From: Amycolatopsis jejuensis
GTDB lineage: Bacteria > Actinomycetota > Actinomycetes > Mycobacteriales > Pseudonocardiaceae
DNA: 64,000 nt
Assembly (NCBI RefSeq): GCF_000717335.1
Contig: NZ_JNYZ01000021.1
Location: 124,001 to 188,000 of the forward strand
Reading direction: 5' to 3'
Position numbers and translations under genes: made by a program. This document shows positions 10,116 to 19,247 of this stretch, one piece after another. The notes below the pieces were generated by a model. That model was not told the origin of the DNA, searched no databases, and was given only the letters and a program-made list of their open reading frames with translations. Positions within the stretch are counted from its first letter, which is position 1. Every line of letters starts with the position of its first letter.

Positions 10116-11300
10116 TCAGCTCGCGCAGGCGCCGGTGCTGACCCGGGCGGTCTGCGACGGCGCCGCGTCGACCTCCGCGCGCACCTGGTCCGCGGTGAGG
10201 GTGAAGCCGGTGTCCGGATCCTCGACCGCCGCGCCGAAGACCACGCCGATCACGTCACCGTCGGGCGTGATCATCGGGCCGCCGGAGTTGCCGCTGCGGA
10301 TCGTGGCCCGGATCGTGAACACGTCGCGCTGCACGGTCTTCGCGTCGTAGATGTCCGGGCCCCGCAGGTTGATCCGGGTGCGGACGCGGGCGGGCGTTGC
10401 GGTGTACGGGCCGTCGAGCGGGTAGCCGAGCACCACCGCGTTGTCGCCGTTCCGCGCGGTTTCCGGGGCGAACGGCATCGCCGGCGCACGCAGACCGGGT
10501 ACGGCCAGCACTGCGACGTCGACCTCCGGGTTGAAGTACACGACGCGCGCCCGGTAATCGCCGGACGTGGACTCGATGCCGACCTCGTCGGTACCCGCCA
10601 CGACGTGCGCGTTGGTCATCACGCGCTGCGGCGCGACCACGAACCCGCTGCCCTCCAGCGCACGGGAGCACGACGACGCATTACCGCGGATCTTCACCAC
10701 GCTCTCGTGCACGCGCCGGGCCACCGCGGAGACGTTCAGCGACGTGTCCGGCGGCGGGGTGTCCGCCGACGGTGCCTTCTCGAACGGCGAAAGCACCGAC
10801 GGGAAGCCGGACGCGTCGAGCAGCTTGCGCAAATCGCTCGGCAGACCCTGGGCTTGCGCCGGCATCAGGTCGTTGACCTCGCCGAGCACTACCGAGGAGT
10901 TGATCGACTTCGCGAGCCCGGGAATCGCGGACACCGTGGTGAGCGGGTTCGCGACCAGCCACGCGACCACGAACACCGCGGCCGCCTGCAGAATCGCGCC
11001 GAGGGTCTTGTCGATGCCGGAAAGCTTGTCCGGATTGATCTTCTGCCGCAGCCGTCGGCCGGCCCACACGCCGAGCGTCTCGCCGAGCACGATCAGGAAC
11101 ACGACCACGGCGAAGGCGAACGCGACCTTCGCCACCGGGCTGTCGAAGAGGCTGATCACGAACGGCGCCAGCTTCACCCCGGCCACCGCGCCCAGCGCAA
11201 CACCCACCAGCGCGGGCAGCGCCACGATCACGCCCTGGAAGGCCCCGGAGACCGCGGCCATGACCGCGAGCAGCAGGACGACGACATCGACCCAGTTCAC
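10116..11300 (-). CDS. marP: Periplasmic serine protease MarP
   Basis: A 394-residue protein: four N-terminal membrane helices (CvpA/colicin V production-like, residues 1-125), then a periplasmic trypsin-like protease domain. The catalytic triad is His232 (TNAHVVAG), Asp261 (PEVDVAVL) and Ser339 (RSGNSGGPM). Cys211 and Cys392 are placed to form the disulfide known in mycobacterial MarP. In M. tuberculosis MarP (Rv3671c) is needed for acid and oxidative stress resistance and acts on cell-wall hydrolases; length and residue spacing are nearly the same here. First of the 3' genes in the nth-tlpA-NUDIX-marP operon, six bases after the NUDIX gene. Confidence 0.95.
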   Translation of the reverse strand: MNWVDVVVLLLAVMAAVSGAFQGVIVALPALVGVALGAVAGVKLAPFVISLFDSPVAKVAFAFAVVVFLIVLGETLGVWAGRRLRQKINPDKLSGIDKTLGAILQAAAVFVVAWLVANPLTTVSAIPGLAKSINSSVVLGEVNDLMPAQAQGLPSDLRKLLDASGFPSVLSPFEKAPSADTPPPDTSLNVSAVARRVHESVVKIRGNASSCSRALEGSGFVVAPQRVMTNAHVVAGTDEVGIESTSGDYRARVVYFNPEVDVAVLAVPGLRAPAMPFAPETARNGDNAVVLGYPLDGPYTATPARVRTRINLRGPDIYDAKTVQRDVFTIRATIRSGNSGGPMITPDGDVIGVVFGAAVEDPDTGFTLTADQVRAEVDAAPSQTARVSTGACAS

Positions 11301-11306
11301 CCGCCG

Positions 11307-12020
11307 TCACTCCTCGCCCGTGCCGCCCCGGGCCACGTTCGCCGCCCGATGTTCGGCCCACGCTACGTCAAGGTCACGGACGTCGCCGGTGTCCCACTCC
11401 CGTTCCCATCCGCCGAGCGAAAGCAGCACCGAGAGCAGCCCGGCGGTGAACCCCCACACGAACAGGCCGTCGACGGCGAACGCCGGGCCCTTCCACGACG
11501 CGTCGCCGCGGCGGACGGTGAACCGGTTGGCCGGGTCGGCGAGATCGGCCAGCGCGACGCGCGCGACCGCCGCCGTCTCAGCCGGGTCGACCGCGCGTAC
11601 CGGAGACGCCGTGTGCCAATGCGCCAGCACCGGGGTGACCGCGAATTTCGAAACCGGCACGAAAAGCTCCGGCAGCACCGCGACCGGCAAGATGCCCGAC
11701 GGGTCGACGCCGGTTTCCTCCTCGGCCTCGCGCAGGGCCGTACCGACCGGACCGTCATCGCCGTCCTCCGCACCGCCGCCGGGGAAGGCGACCTGGCCCG
11801 CGTGCGAGCCGAGCGTGTCCGCGCGCAGCTGCAGCAGGACGTCGGGACCGATGCCGGGCCGCTCGCCGAACAGGATCAGCACCGCGGCGGCGCGGGTGAG
11901 CAGGTCTTCCGGCGGGCTGAAGCGCGTGAACGTGCGGCTGTCGACCTCGCCGGCCACCTTCACCAGCGGCCGCAGCCACTCGGGCACGGTTTCGGGGTCG
12001 ACGAGCGGTCCGGTGGTCAT
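11307..12020 (-). CDS. NUDIX hydrolase, CoA-pyrophosphatase type
   Basis: A 237-residue protein with a full NUDIX box, GGGAEDGDDGPVGTALREAEEETGV, given here as its two ends GGGAEDGDDG and REAEEETGV. The preceding AAAVLILF and LGSHAGQVAFPGG segments mark the NudL/CoA diphosphatase subgroup, which cleaves CoA or its esters to phosphopantetheine and 3',5'-ADP. The C-terminal hydrophobic LFVWGFTAGLLSVLL is usual for this group. The ATG overlaps the tlpA stop (ATGA). Corresponds in position to Rv3672c. Confidence 0.88.
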   Translation of the reverse strand: MTTGPLVDPETVPEWLRPLVKVAGEVDSRTFTRFSPPEDLLTRAAAVLILFGERPGIGPDVLLQLRADTLGSHAGQVAFPGGGAEDGDDGPVGTALREAEEETGVDPSGILPVAVLPELFVPVSKFAVTPVLAHWHTASPVRAVDPAETAAVARVALADLADPANRFTVRRGDASWKGPAFAVDGLFVWGFTAGLLSVLLSLGGWEREWDTGDVRDLDVAWAEHRAANVARGGTGEE

Positions 12021-12619
12021 GAGTAGTCCTTCACAGCAGCGCGCACCTGGTCAGTGTTGTCGAACACCCGTGGGCTCGCGATGAACCGGACCTGCCCGCT
12101 TGCGGTGACCAGGTACGACGCGGGCAGCGACGAGGGCACCTTGAGCGCGGTGCGGATGGGGCCGGTCTGGCCGTCGCCGTCGTAGAGGGACGGCAGGTGC
12201 ACGCCGAGCCGTTCGAAGAGACCGAGGCCGTCCGCGGCCGGGCTCGCGACCTGCACGCCGACCACGCGCACCGCGCCCGGCTCGGCGGCGTATTGCTGGA
12301 GCACCGGCAGTTCGGTACGGCACGGCTGGCACCACGACGCCCACACGTTGACCAGCACCGGAGCGCCGCCGAGGACCTTGCCGACGTCCACCCGGGACCC
12401 GTCGCCGAGGCAGTCCGCCTCGATGCCGGACAGCTGCCCGACCGGCGGTGCCGATGCGGGTGGGCAGGCTTGAAGCTTCGCCCCCGCGCGAGCCGCGGTG
12501 AGATCGCCGGACGCGGAGGGCGCGGACGTCGAGCCGTTACCGCGCAGCGTGAGCACTGCGACCAGCGCGGCCACCGCCAGCACCGCGACCCCGAGCGCCC
12601 ACCGGGTGACAGTGGTCAC
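12017..12619 (-). CDS. TlpA/ResA-like extracytoplasmic thioredoxin
   Basis: A 200-residue protein with an N-terminal membrane anchor ([19 protein letters not shown]), a Ser/Ala linker, and a thioredoxin domain with the active site [14 protein letters not shown]. It should act outside the membrane as a disulfide reductase, for example in cytochrome c maturation or protein folding. Two additional Cys (ACPP and ADCLG) precede the domain and may form a structural disulfide. GTG start overlaps the nth stop (GTGA). Position matches Rv3673c, next to MarP, whose own disulfide could be a partner; that is inference. Confidence 0.9.
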   Translation of the reverse strand: MTTVTRWALGVAVLAVAALVAVLTLRGNGSTSAPSASGDLTAARAGAKLQACPPASAPPVGQLSGIEADCLGDGSRVDVGKVLGGAPVLVNVWASWCQPCRTELPVLQQYAAEPGAVRVVGVQVASPAADGLGLFERLGVHLPSLYDGDGQTGPIRTALKVPSSLPASYLVTASGQVRFIASPRVFDNTDQVRAAVKDYS

Positions 12620-13377
12620 CCGCGCTCCGCGAGCTCGAGGATGTGGTCGCGTTCCTCGCCCTTGACCAGCTTGGCGGCCACTTCGAACTCCGTGGGCCCG
12701 AGGCCGAACGACGGGCAGTCCTTGCGCAGCGGACATGCGCCGCACGCCGGTTTGCGCGAGTGACACACGCGGCGGCCGTGGAAGATCACGCGGTGGGACA
12801 GCATCGTCCACTCCTTGCGCGGGATCAGCTCGCCGACCGCGTGCTCGACCTTGACCGGGTCCTCCTCGGCCGTCCAGCCCCAGCGCCGCACGAGCCGTCC
12901 GAAGTGGGTGTCCACTGTGATGCCAGGCACGTCGAAGGCGTTGCCGAGCACGACGTTCGCGGTCTTGCGGCCGACGCCGGGCAGCGTGACGAGGTCGGTG
13001 AGCTTCTTCGGTACCTCGCCGTCGAACCGCTCGACGAGCGCCGCGCCGAGCCCCATGACCGAGTTGGCCTTGGCCCGGAAGAAACCCGTCGGACGCAGGT
13101 ACTCCTCGAGCTCGGCGCGGTCGGCACCGGCGTAGTCGGCGGCCGTGCGGTACTTGGCGAAGAGCGCCGGGGTGACAAGGTTCACCCGGACGTCGGTGGT
13201 CTGCGCGGAAAGCACGACGGCGACCAGGAGTTCCAGCGGATTCGTGAAGTCCAGCTCGGCCTTCGCGTCCGGATAAACCTGGTCGAGGCAACGTTTCATG
13301 CGCCGGGCGCGTCTCACGAGAGCGAGCCGGCTTTCTTTGTTGTCCGTGCGGGGCCCGTTCGGGACAGCAGGTGGCAC
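12616..13377 (-). CDS. nth: Endonuclease III
   Basis: A 253-residue base-excision-repair DNA glycosylase/AP lyase acting on oxidised pyrimidines. Visible features: [10 protein letters not shown], the helix-hairpin-helix [14 protein letters not shown] with the catalytic Lys, the catalytic Asp in [10 protein letters not shown], and the iron-sulfur ligands [17 protein letters not shown] (C-x6-C-x2-C-x5-C). The GTG start lies 6 bases after a TAGGCT hexamer, which suggests a leaderless transcript heading the nth-tlpA-NUDIX-marP operon. Divergent from the small membrane gene at 13524. Equivalent to Rv3674c. Confidence 0.96.
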   Translation of the reverse strand: MPPAVPNGPRTDNKESRLALVRRARRMKRCLDQVYPDAKAELDFTNPLELLVAVVLSAQTTDVRVNLVTPALFAKYRTAADYAGADRAELEEYLRPTGFFRAKANSVMGLGAALVERFDGEVPKKLTDLVTLPGVGRKTANVVLGNAFDVPGITVDTHFGRLVRRWGWTAEEDPVKVEHAVGELIPRKEWTMLSHRVIFHGRRVCHSRKPACGACPLRKDCPSFGLGPTEFEVAAKLVKGEERDHILELAERG

Positions 13378-13523
13378 CCCGATAGCCTACGGGCGAGTCG
13401 GACGAGCCGGTCGGGAGCATCCGCCGGTGGACGCCCGACACGCCAGAGCACCACCTCGGCGCGCCGTGCGTCCACCATGAGCAAGGATCTGGAGACGATG
13501 ACCGACAACGGCGGGGGTGCGGG

Positions 13524-13775
13524 ATGACCGTGTGGTTCGTGATCCTGGTCCCACTGGTGATCATGTTTTTCGCGCTGTTCATGGAGCGCGTGGAGAGCCG
13601 TCTCAAGCACGTCGCGGTGCAGGAGAACGAGGTCGAGGAGTTCCTGGAGCAGGCGCAACCCAACGAGGTACGGGCGCTGTACGGGCACGGGATCGGCCGC
13701 GCGCTGGAGCTTTTCCGGCTCCGTCGGCTGGGCGGACGGGCAGCCAGGCTACGCGCGCGACGCGTGCGGAGTTAG
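13524..13775 (+). CDS. Small single-pass membrane protein (Rv3675-like)
   Basis: An 83-residue protein: one N-terminal membrane helix (VWFVILVPLVIMFFALFMER), then a charged helix (VAVQENEVEEFLEQAQ) and a very basic tail with RLRRLGGRAARLRARRVRS. It lies between nth and crp exactly as Rv3675 does in mycobacteria. Function unknown; the basic tail would face the cytoplasm if the N-terminus is outside. Confidence 0.75.
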   Translation: MTVWFVILVPLVIMFFALFMERVESRLKHVAVQENEVEEFLEQAQPNEVRALYGHGIGRALELFRLRRLGGRAARLRARRVRS

Positions 13776-13934
13776 GCTCCACACTCGGACGAGATCGTTC
13801 CGGGCTCTTTCGCCTCGCGCGGCGAGCCGACGAGTGATCCGTCCGGTACGCCCTAGACTGACGGATGAGTGATCGGCGACACTGCCTCCGACCTGCGGAG
13901 GAAGTGATCGTTTCTCGACGAGGAGGCACCCGAG

Positions 13935-14609
13935 GTGGATGAAACCCTGGCCCGTGCGGGCATTTTCCAGGGTGTGGAGCCGGCAGCGGCGGAGGCGCTG
14001 GCCCAGACCTTGGAATCCGTGGAGTTCCCCCGCGGCCATGTCATCTTCAACGAGGGTGAGCCGGGCGACCGGCTGTACATCATCCAGTCCGGCAAGGTGA
14101 AGATCGGCCGCAAGTCCCCGGACGGCCGCGAGAACCTGCTGTGGATCGCGGGCCCGTCCGACATGTTCGGCGAACTGTCCATTTTCGACCCGGGCCCGCG
14201 CACGTCAGGTGCGACGACGGTCACCGAGGTCCGCGCGGTCACCATGGACCGCCCGGCGCTGCGGCAGTGGATCGCCACCCGCCCGGAGATCGCCGAACAG
14301 CTCCTGCGCGTAGTGGCGCGAAGGCTGCGCCGCACGAACAACATGGTCGCGGAACTGATCTTCACCGACGTCCCCGGCCGCGTGGCCCGCGCGCTGCTGC
14401 AGCTGGCGCAGCGCTTCGGCAGCCAGGAGGCGGGCCTGCTGAGGGTCACGCACGACCTGACGCAGGAGGAGATCGCACAGTACGTAGGCGCCTCCCGCGA
14501 GACCGTGAACAAGGCTTTGGCCGACTTCGCCCACCGCGGATGGCTCCGCCTCGAGGGCAAGAGCGTCCTGATCCTGGACCCGGAACGACTGGCCCGCCGA
14601 GCCCGCTGA
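13935..14609 (+). CDS. crp: CRP/FNR-family cAMP-responsive regulator
   Basis: A 224-residue transcription factor. The N-terminal cyclic-nucleotide domain carries the phosphate-binding cassette [18 protein letters not shown], followed by the dimer helix and a C-terminal winged helix with [21 protein letters not shown] as recognition region. This matches mycobacterial Crp (Rv3676), also 224 residues. It should bind cAMP and a TGTGA-N6-TCACA-type site. GTG start at 13935 with AGGAGG at 13921-13926. Neighbours are the same as in M. tuberculosis. Confidence 0.96.
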   Translation: MDETLARAGIFQGVEPAAAEALAQTLESVEFPRGHVIFNEGEPGDRLYIIQSGKVKIGRKSPDGRENLLWIAGPSDMFGELSIFDPGPRTSGATTVTEVRAVTMDRPALRQWIATRPEIAEQLLRVVARRLRRTNNMVAELIFTDVPGRVARALLQLAQRFGSQEAGLLRVTHDLTQEEIAQYVGASRETVNKALADFAHRGWLRLEGKSVLILDPERLARRAR

Positions 14610-14644
14610 GCTTCACTCGGGTGGGTTAATCCGCCTGGGTTATA

Positions 14645-14677
14645 CGAAGGCCACCTCCTGCTTGGGGGTGGCCTTCG
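14645..14677 (+). terminator. Hairpin terminator after crp
   Basis: CGAAGGCCACC and GGTGGCCTTCG form an 11 bp perfect stem around an 11-base loop, 36 bases after the crp stop, followed by a T/G-rich run. Confidence 0.75.
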
Positions 14678-14713
14678 TTGTGTGTTGGCCTTCGTTGTGG
14701 TGGCCCGTTGGTG

Positions 14714-14826
14714 CGGTGGGCGTCTGGGTGCGGTGGGCGTCCGGTTCGGTGGGCGTCCGGTTCGGTGGGCGTCCGGTTCGGTGGGCGTCCGGCCTGGTGG
14801 GCCTTTGGTGCGGTGGGCCTTGGCTT
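14714..14826. repeat. 16-base tandem repeat, about seven units
   Basis: CGGTGGGCGTCCGGTT is repeated three times exactly (14731-14778), flanked by diverged units on both sides (14714-14730, 14779-14794, 14795-14810, 14811-14826). The period of 16 is not a multiple of three, and no credible gene uses it. It could be a variable-number locus between crp and the MFS gene. Confidence 0.85.
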
Positions 14827-15098
14827 TGAGTGCCTCACCTCGGCGAATCCCGACCCTTCGCCTCCCAGCGCGGGCCTGGCAACTCCGAGCCACGCCTGCA
14901 GCAACGCCGACCTGCAGCCCAGCCCGCCGGACCCACCGCCGGACACCCATCGCCGGGCACCCACCGCCGTGGCACCCACCCACCGAAATCCCCGCCGCAA
15001 CCTGGGAATCCAGAACCGGCATATCCCCCACACGGGCGGCATTCCCCCGGCCACCCCGTGTCGTCCCGCACTTCCCCCGCCCCTACCGTGAAAATGAC

Positions 15099-15140
15099 GA
15101 GGAGCCGGGCGCCACCCCCGACGTGGCGCACCGGCTCCTC
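15099..15140. terminator. Very strong isolated hairpin
   Basis: GAGGAGCCGG pairs with CCGGCTCCTC and, inside it, GCGCCAC pairs with GTGGCGC; one unpaired A separates the two stem parts and the loop is CCCCGAC. No gene ends within 450 bases upstream on the plus strand. It may terminate a long crp transcript, protect the MFS promoter from read-through, or belong to an unrecognised small RNA. Confidence 0.55.
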
Positions 15141-15461
15141 GCCTGCGCGCGGACCATCCCCCGACGACCCGCGCTCCCCGCCCTCCGGACCAGGCCCCGA
15201 CCCTTATGCCGGAGGGAGCTGAGTTGTGTTGTGCGGCACAGCCCGAACAGGCTGTCGTACAACCATCATGGCCACTTCCCACGATTTCAAGGCCATTCAC
15301 CCTCAAGGACGCCACCTCTGCGGATTCGTTGCACGAGTTCACAGAGAATCCACCTGGCGTTACCGAATCGAGATCTCCGGACCGGCAACCCGCCGCACGT
15401 GACAGATCTGACCGGAAAAATAACTGGTACTCACGTACCAATTTCCGGCACACTAGTACAC
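15141..15461. other. Non-coding stretch before the MFS gene
   Basis: No coding region is supported here. The last 50 bases become AT-richer, and the only clear sites are the inverted repeat at 15425 and the TAGTAC just before the start codon. Confidence 0.5.
15425..15440. promoter_or_regulatory. TGGTAC-N4-GTACCA operator candidate
   Basis: A perfect 6-base inverted repeat spaced by 4, located 22-37 bases before the MFS start codon and just upstream of a TAGTAC -10-like hexamer (15454-15459). The placement fits a repressor site overlapping the -35 region. Confidence 0.4.
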
Positions 15462-16718
15462 GTGTCCCAATCCGCTCACTCCGTAGGCCGAACCACGCTC
15501 GCCGACTATCGCGCCGCGCTGACCGCTCCTGGCACTCGCCGGCCGGTCATCGCGTCACTGCTTGCCCGGCTGCCGATTGCGATGATCGGTATTTCCGCGC
15601 TGCTCTACGTGCAGCGCGAGACGGGTTCGTTCGCCGCGGCCGGGCTCGTATCGGCGAGTTCGCTCGCCGGGGTCTCGGTGGGTGCCGTCTTCCAGGGCCG
15701 GTTGATCGACCGTTTCGGACCGACCCGTCCGCTGCTTACCGCTGCCGCACTGTTCTCGGTGGCCATGACGTCGCTTGCGGTGGCGATCGAGGCGCACGCG
15801 CCCACGCTGGTGCTGGTCGCGCTGTCGGCCGCCACCGGGTTTTCGGAACCGATGGTCGGGTCGGCGTCGCGGGCGCTGTGGACGAAACTGCTGCCGGAAG
15901 GACCTCCGCGCAATGCGGCGCTGTCCTACGAGGCCATCAGCATGGAGGTCTTCTTCATCCTCGGCCCGGGCATCGCGGGCCTGCTGGTCACCGCACCGTG
16001 GGCGGGCACCGGCATGGTGGCCGGCGCGGTCGCGATGGTCACCGGCGCCACGATGTTCGCGCTGAGCCCCACCGTGCGCGCATGGGGTCCGGCGCCGAAG
16101 GCGAAGACACCACTGCTCGGCGCCCTCGCCAGCCCCGGCATGCGCACGCTTGCGTTGGCCGCGCTGGGGTTCGGCGTGGTGATCGGGTTCGTGGAGGTCG
16201 CGGTACCCGCTGCCGCAACGGAATCCGGGCACCCGTCGCTGAGCGGGCTGCTGCTTTCGTTCTGGTCGTTGAGTTCGGTTGCGTTCGGCGTCGCGTACAG
16301 CCTGCACCCGTGGCCACGCCGGCTCGGCCTGCGGCTTCCGGTGCTGCTGGCCGGTTTCGGCGTATTCGTGGCGCTGCTGGCGCTTCCGTCGACGCTGTGG
16401 GCACTGGCGTTGCTGATGCTGCTTGCGGGCGCGATGATCACGCCGCAGTCCACCACCCATTCGGCGGCAATCGAGATCGTCGCACCGCGCGGCACCGCGG
16501 CCGAGGCGTTCGGCTGGATCCTCACCGCGGTCACGCTGGGGCTCGCGGCCGGTCAGTCAGTGAGCGGATACCTCGTGGAGCACGCCGGCATCGCCGTCGC
16601 GTTCCTGGCTGCTGGCGCTACCGGGGTCGTGTTGGCCGCAATCGTGTGGCTGCTGCGCGGCACAGTCCGGGCAGCGTCACCGGCCCCCGGTGGCGACCTC
16701 GTCGGTGCGGCCGGCTGA
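15462..16718 (+). CDS. MFS transporter
   Basis: A 418-residue, 12-helix major facilitator. The loop between helices 2 and 3 (GRLIDRFGPTRPLL) carries the MFS motif A pattern. It has hydrophobic segments throughout and no large soluble domain, which fits a small-molecule or drug exporter; substrate unknown. It is clearly related to the MFS protein at 38222 (shared LLARLP near the N-terminus, GRLIDRFGPTRP versus GRTIDRYGLRPV). GTG start at 15462. In mycobacteria nothing like it sits here, so it is an insertion relative to that order. Confidence 0.85.
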   Translation: MSQSAHSVGRTTLADYRAALTAPGTRRPVIASLLARLPIAMIGISALLYVQRETGSFAAAGLVSASSLAGVSVGAVFQGRLIDRFGPTRPLLTAAALFSVAMTSLAVAIEAHAPTLVLVALSAATGFSEPMVGSASRALWTKLLPEGPPRNAALSYEAISMEVFFILGPGIAGLLVTAPWAGTGMVAGAVAMVTGATMFALSPTVRAWGPAPKAKTPLLGALASPGMRTLALAALGFGVVIGFVEVAVPAAATESGHPSLSGLLLSFWSLSSVAFGVAYSLHPWPRRLGLRLPVLLAGFGVFVALLALPSTLWALALLMLLAGAMITPQSTTHSAAIEIVAPRGTAAEAFGWILTAVTLGLAAGQSVSGYLVEHAGIAVAFLAAGATGVVLAAIVWLLRGTVRAASPAPGGDLVGAAG

Positions 16719-16897
16719 TCATTCCCCTTGGTACTGGCCGACTTCACGGATTGCCCGACCGACTCGACCTGGCGGAATTTTTCGCTTACCCGGCTTGCCC
16801 GGTGATACCTTGGCCATGATCGTTGATCATCACCTGACTCCGCTGAACTGCCTCGCACGAGCAGGTGCCGACGCCACCCTGCCGAAGGAGTAACCAC

Positions 16898-17302
16898 GTG
16901 CGTCCGGAACGCGTCCACCCGCTCGCCCAGCTCGGCAGGCTCACCTTTCAGGCCGACGACGAAGCGCTCGCCAGGGAGGTCCGGGATCTCCTCCACCCGG
17001 ATTCCATGATCCGGATCAGCGGCAAGAAGATGGACGTCGCCGGTTACCTCAAGCACGTGACGGAACTGCGTTCAGGGATGAGCGGCGGTTCGATCACCGT
17101 GGTCGACGAGGTCTGGGGCAGCAGCGCGGAGCCGAGCGGCGTCGCCGCGCGAGTGGTGGTGCGGATGACCCTGAAAAACGGACCCGCCGTCCACGGCGAG
17201 GCCCACCTCATCGGCCGCCTGGACGCCGACGGCCGGCTCACGAAGCTGGTCGAGATCGGCCGCCTCATCGACGATACGGACGATCCGGCCGAAACCCGCT
17301 GA
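16898..17302 (+). CDS. NTF2/SnoaL-like protein of unknown function
   Basis: A 134-residue protein with the pattern of an alpha+beta cone fold: N-terminal helices, then strands ending in VVVRMTLKNGPAVHGEAHLI and LTKLVEIGRLID. The final strand motif (KLVEIG) is typical of SnoaL-like proteins. Cytoplasmic, no signal peptide. The GTG is favoured by AAGGAG at 16885-16890, 7 bases upstream. Substrate or partner not predictable. Confidence 0.6.
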   Translation: MRPERVHPLAQLGRLTFQADDEALAREVRDLLHPDSMIRISGKKMDVAGYLKHVTELRSGMSGGSITVVDEVWGSSAEPSGVAARVVVRMTLKNGPAVHGEAHLIGRLDADGRLTKLVEIGRLIDDTDDPAETR

Positions 17303-17364
17303 GCCGGATCTCCCCGGCAACGTCGACCGCCTCGCTCGCCGCTGATCATTTCCGCAGGTCAACC

Positions 17365-17397
17365 ACGACGGCCACCGGTTTTGTCGGTGGTCGTCGT
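17365..17397. terminator. Bidirectional hairpin terminator
   Basis: ACGACGGCCACCG and CGGTGGTCGTCGT form a 13 bp stem with one G-T pair and a GTTTTGT loop. It lies between the converging NTF2-like and glutaredoxin genes. Confidence 0.8.
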
Positions 17398-17429
17398 TAG
17401 GTTGCGGGGTATGGAACGGACCCTCACCC

Positions 17430-17684
17430 TCAGGCTGCCGACTCGGCCGCCACTGCCGCCTGAACCTCGTCGAACGTCGGATTCACGAGCGCAGTCGAGC
17501 CGACGATCACCGTCGGCACCGTCTCGTTTCCGTTCGCCACCGCCCGCACGCGCTCGGCCGCTCCGGGCTCCTCCCAGATGTTGATCTCGCGCACCGTCAG
17601 GCCACTCGCCATCAACGGCCGACGCAGCGCAGAGCAGAAACCGCACCCGGGCCGCCAGTAGAACTCGACCTCGACGTCGCTCAT
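17430..17684 (-). CDS. Mycoredoxin-like glutaredoxin
   Basis: An 84-residue thioredoxin-fold protein with the redox motif RPGCGFCSALRR near residue 14, and the cis-proline segment ETVPTVIVGS. Mycoredoxins (Mrx1) have CGYC and reduce mycothiol mixed disulfides; CGFC here differs only by Phe for Tyr. Ends in VNPTFDEVQAAV, also typical. I start at MSDVEVEFYW, because upstream sequence belongs to the intergenic repeat. Confidence 0.88.
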   Translation of the reverse strand: MSDVEVEFYWRPGCGFCSALRRPLMASGLTVREINIWEEPGAAERVRAVANGNETVPTVIVGSTALVNPTFDEVQAAVAAESAA

Positions 17685-17739
17685 CGTCCATCCTCCACAA
17701 CCCGCTGAACACTCAACTGCCCGCACCCGCTCACCATGG

Positions 17740-18320
17740 AAGGCACCCACCATGCTCGGCTGACCTCGACACCGCCCGCCTGCTGACGCGGTGCGGCTGT
17801 CCGGCTGCGCCCATCCGACCGGACCTGGCGTTGCTTCCTGACGCGGTGCGGTCGCCCCGCCGCGCCCACACCGGACCCGGCCCGACGTCGCTCAACGCCC
17901 ACCCGCCGAGACACGCGGGCAGCCCAGCCCGCCCGCACCCGACCGGGACCCGGCGTCGCCTCCGGACACGGTAAGGCCGTGCCGCCGCGCCCACACCTGA
18001 CCAGACCCGACGTCGCTCAACGCCCACCCACTGAGACACGCGGGCAACCCGGCCACGTCCGCACTCACCACGAAAGGCACCCATCACGCCCCACCAACCC
18101 CGCGAACGTGCTCCACGCCCGCCACCTGACGAAAGAAGGTCATTCCACCGAGCCCGCCAACCCCGCTCAACACGCGCCTCCTGACGAGGTGAGGCCATCC
18201 AGTCGCGCCCACACGCCCGGCATCCGACCGGACCCGACGTCGCTCAACACCCGCCCACCGAGACACAAGAGCACCCCGGCCACGCCCGCACTTCTCACGA
18301 AAGGCACCCATCACACCGGA
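17740..18320. repeat. Degenerate long direct repeats in a 790-base gap
   Basis: The gap 17685-18472 holds no convincing gene. A segment starting CCCGACGTCGCTCAAC and ending around GAAAGGCACCCATCAC recurs at about 18006-18088 and 18233-18315, with a partial copy at 17881-17940; related C-rich text (CTGACGCGGTGCGG) occurs at 17781 and 17838. Copies are about 80-90% alike by eye. On the minus strand each full copy could start a short basic peptide beginning MGAFR, but frames are not kept downstream, so coding is unlikely. Confidence 0.65.
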
Positions 18321-18472
18321 CCAACCCGGCGAACCCGCTCAACACCAGCCTCCCGCGGAAGAAGTCCGTTCCGCCGCGCCCGGCCAACCCGGGAACCGCT
18401 TGCCAACCCGCCCCCGAAACAGGAAGGAACCCCAACCACGCCCATGAAAACTCAATACGAGCCAAGCGCCGC

Positions 18473-19246
18473 TCAACCGTCGCCCTCCGAAGTACGCAGG
18501 TAGTCCAGCTGAGCACGCACGCTCGCCTCCGCCGGGGCCCACAGTGCGCGATCCACGTCGGCGTACACCACCTCCACCACCTGTCGCGGGGTGGCGTCCT
18601 CGCCGAGGGTTCGCAGGGCTGAACGGACCTGGTCCAGCCGCTGTTCCCGGTGCGCCAGGTACTCCCGGGCGGTCGTGGGCAGGTCGGGGAGCTCGGGGCC
18701 GTGGCCGGGCAGTCCCGGGGTGCCTGCGGGCAGGGCGATCAGCTTGCGGAGCGAACGGAGGTAGTCGCCGAGGTCGTGCAGGACCGTGGTGCCGCGGCCG
18801 AGGATCGTGTCGCCCGTCAGGAGCTGGTCGGCGACGTGCAGGGACACCGAATCGTCGGTGTGTCCGGGCGTGTGCAGCACGCGGATCTCCAGCCCGGCGG
18901 CGGTCAGCACGTCGCCGTCGGTGAAGGGGGCGGCGCCGATGCAGAGCGTCGCGTCGAAGGCGCGGACCGGGGCGCCGGTGCGCTCGGCGAGCCATGGGGC
19001 ACCTTCGGCGTGGTCGGGATGGTGGTGGGTCAGCAGGATCAGCTCCACCGCGCCCACGGCGGCGAGTTTCTCCAGGTGGTCGAGGTCGCGGTAGCCGGGG
19101 TCCACCACCACGGCGGCCGGCGCGTCGGGCGCGCGCAGCACCCAGCTGTTGGTGCCCTCCAGCGTCATCGTGGACGGGTTGTTCTCCAGCAACACAGCCG
19201 CGGTGTCGGACACGCGACGCAGCACGCCGTAGGCGGGGGCGGTCAA
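18473..19246 (-). CDS. Metallo-beta-lactamase-fold hydrolase (Rv3677c-like)
   Basis: A 257-residue protein with the zinc motif LTHHHPDHAEG (HxHxDH), later metal ligands in HTPGHTDDSVSL and LLTGDTIL, and a C-terminal winged-helix-like extension typical of LACTB2-type MBL proteins. Predicted to hydrolyse a phosphoester or thioester; substrate unknown. The TTG start comes one base after the NUDIX stop, so it is translationally coupled to that gene. Position agrees with Rv3677c, near crp. Confidence 0.87.
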   Translation of the reverse strand: MTAPAYGVLRRVSDTAAVLLENNPSTMTLEGTNSWVLRAPDAPAAVVVDPGYRDLDHLEKLAAVGAVELILLTHHHPDHAEGAPWLAERTGAPVRAFDATLCIGAAPFTDGDVLTAAGLEIRVLHTPGHTDDSVSLHVADQLLTGDTILGRGTTVLHDLGDYLRSLRKLIALPAGTPGLPGHGPELPDLPTTAREYLAHREQRLDQVRSALRTLGEDATPRQVVEVVYADVDRALWAPAEASVRAQLDYLRTSEGDG

Positions 19247-19247
19247 C

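Noticed and set aside
14626..15453. Minus-strand frames in the crp-MFS gap with Pro/Thr/Arg repeats
   Set aside because: The repeats come from the 16-base DNA array; no ribosome site, and the repeat period shifts the frame.
17979..18503. 174-codon Pro/Thr/His-rich frame on the plus strand
   Set aside because: Composition follows the C-rich repeats and it overlaps the end of the MBL gene; no recognisable domain.
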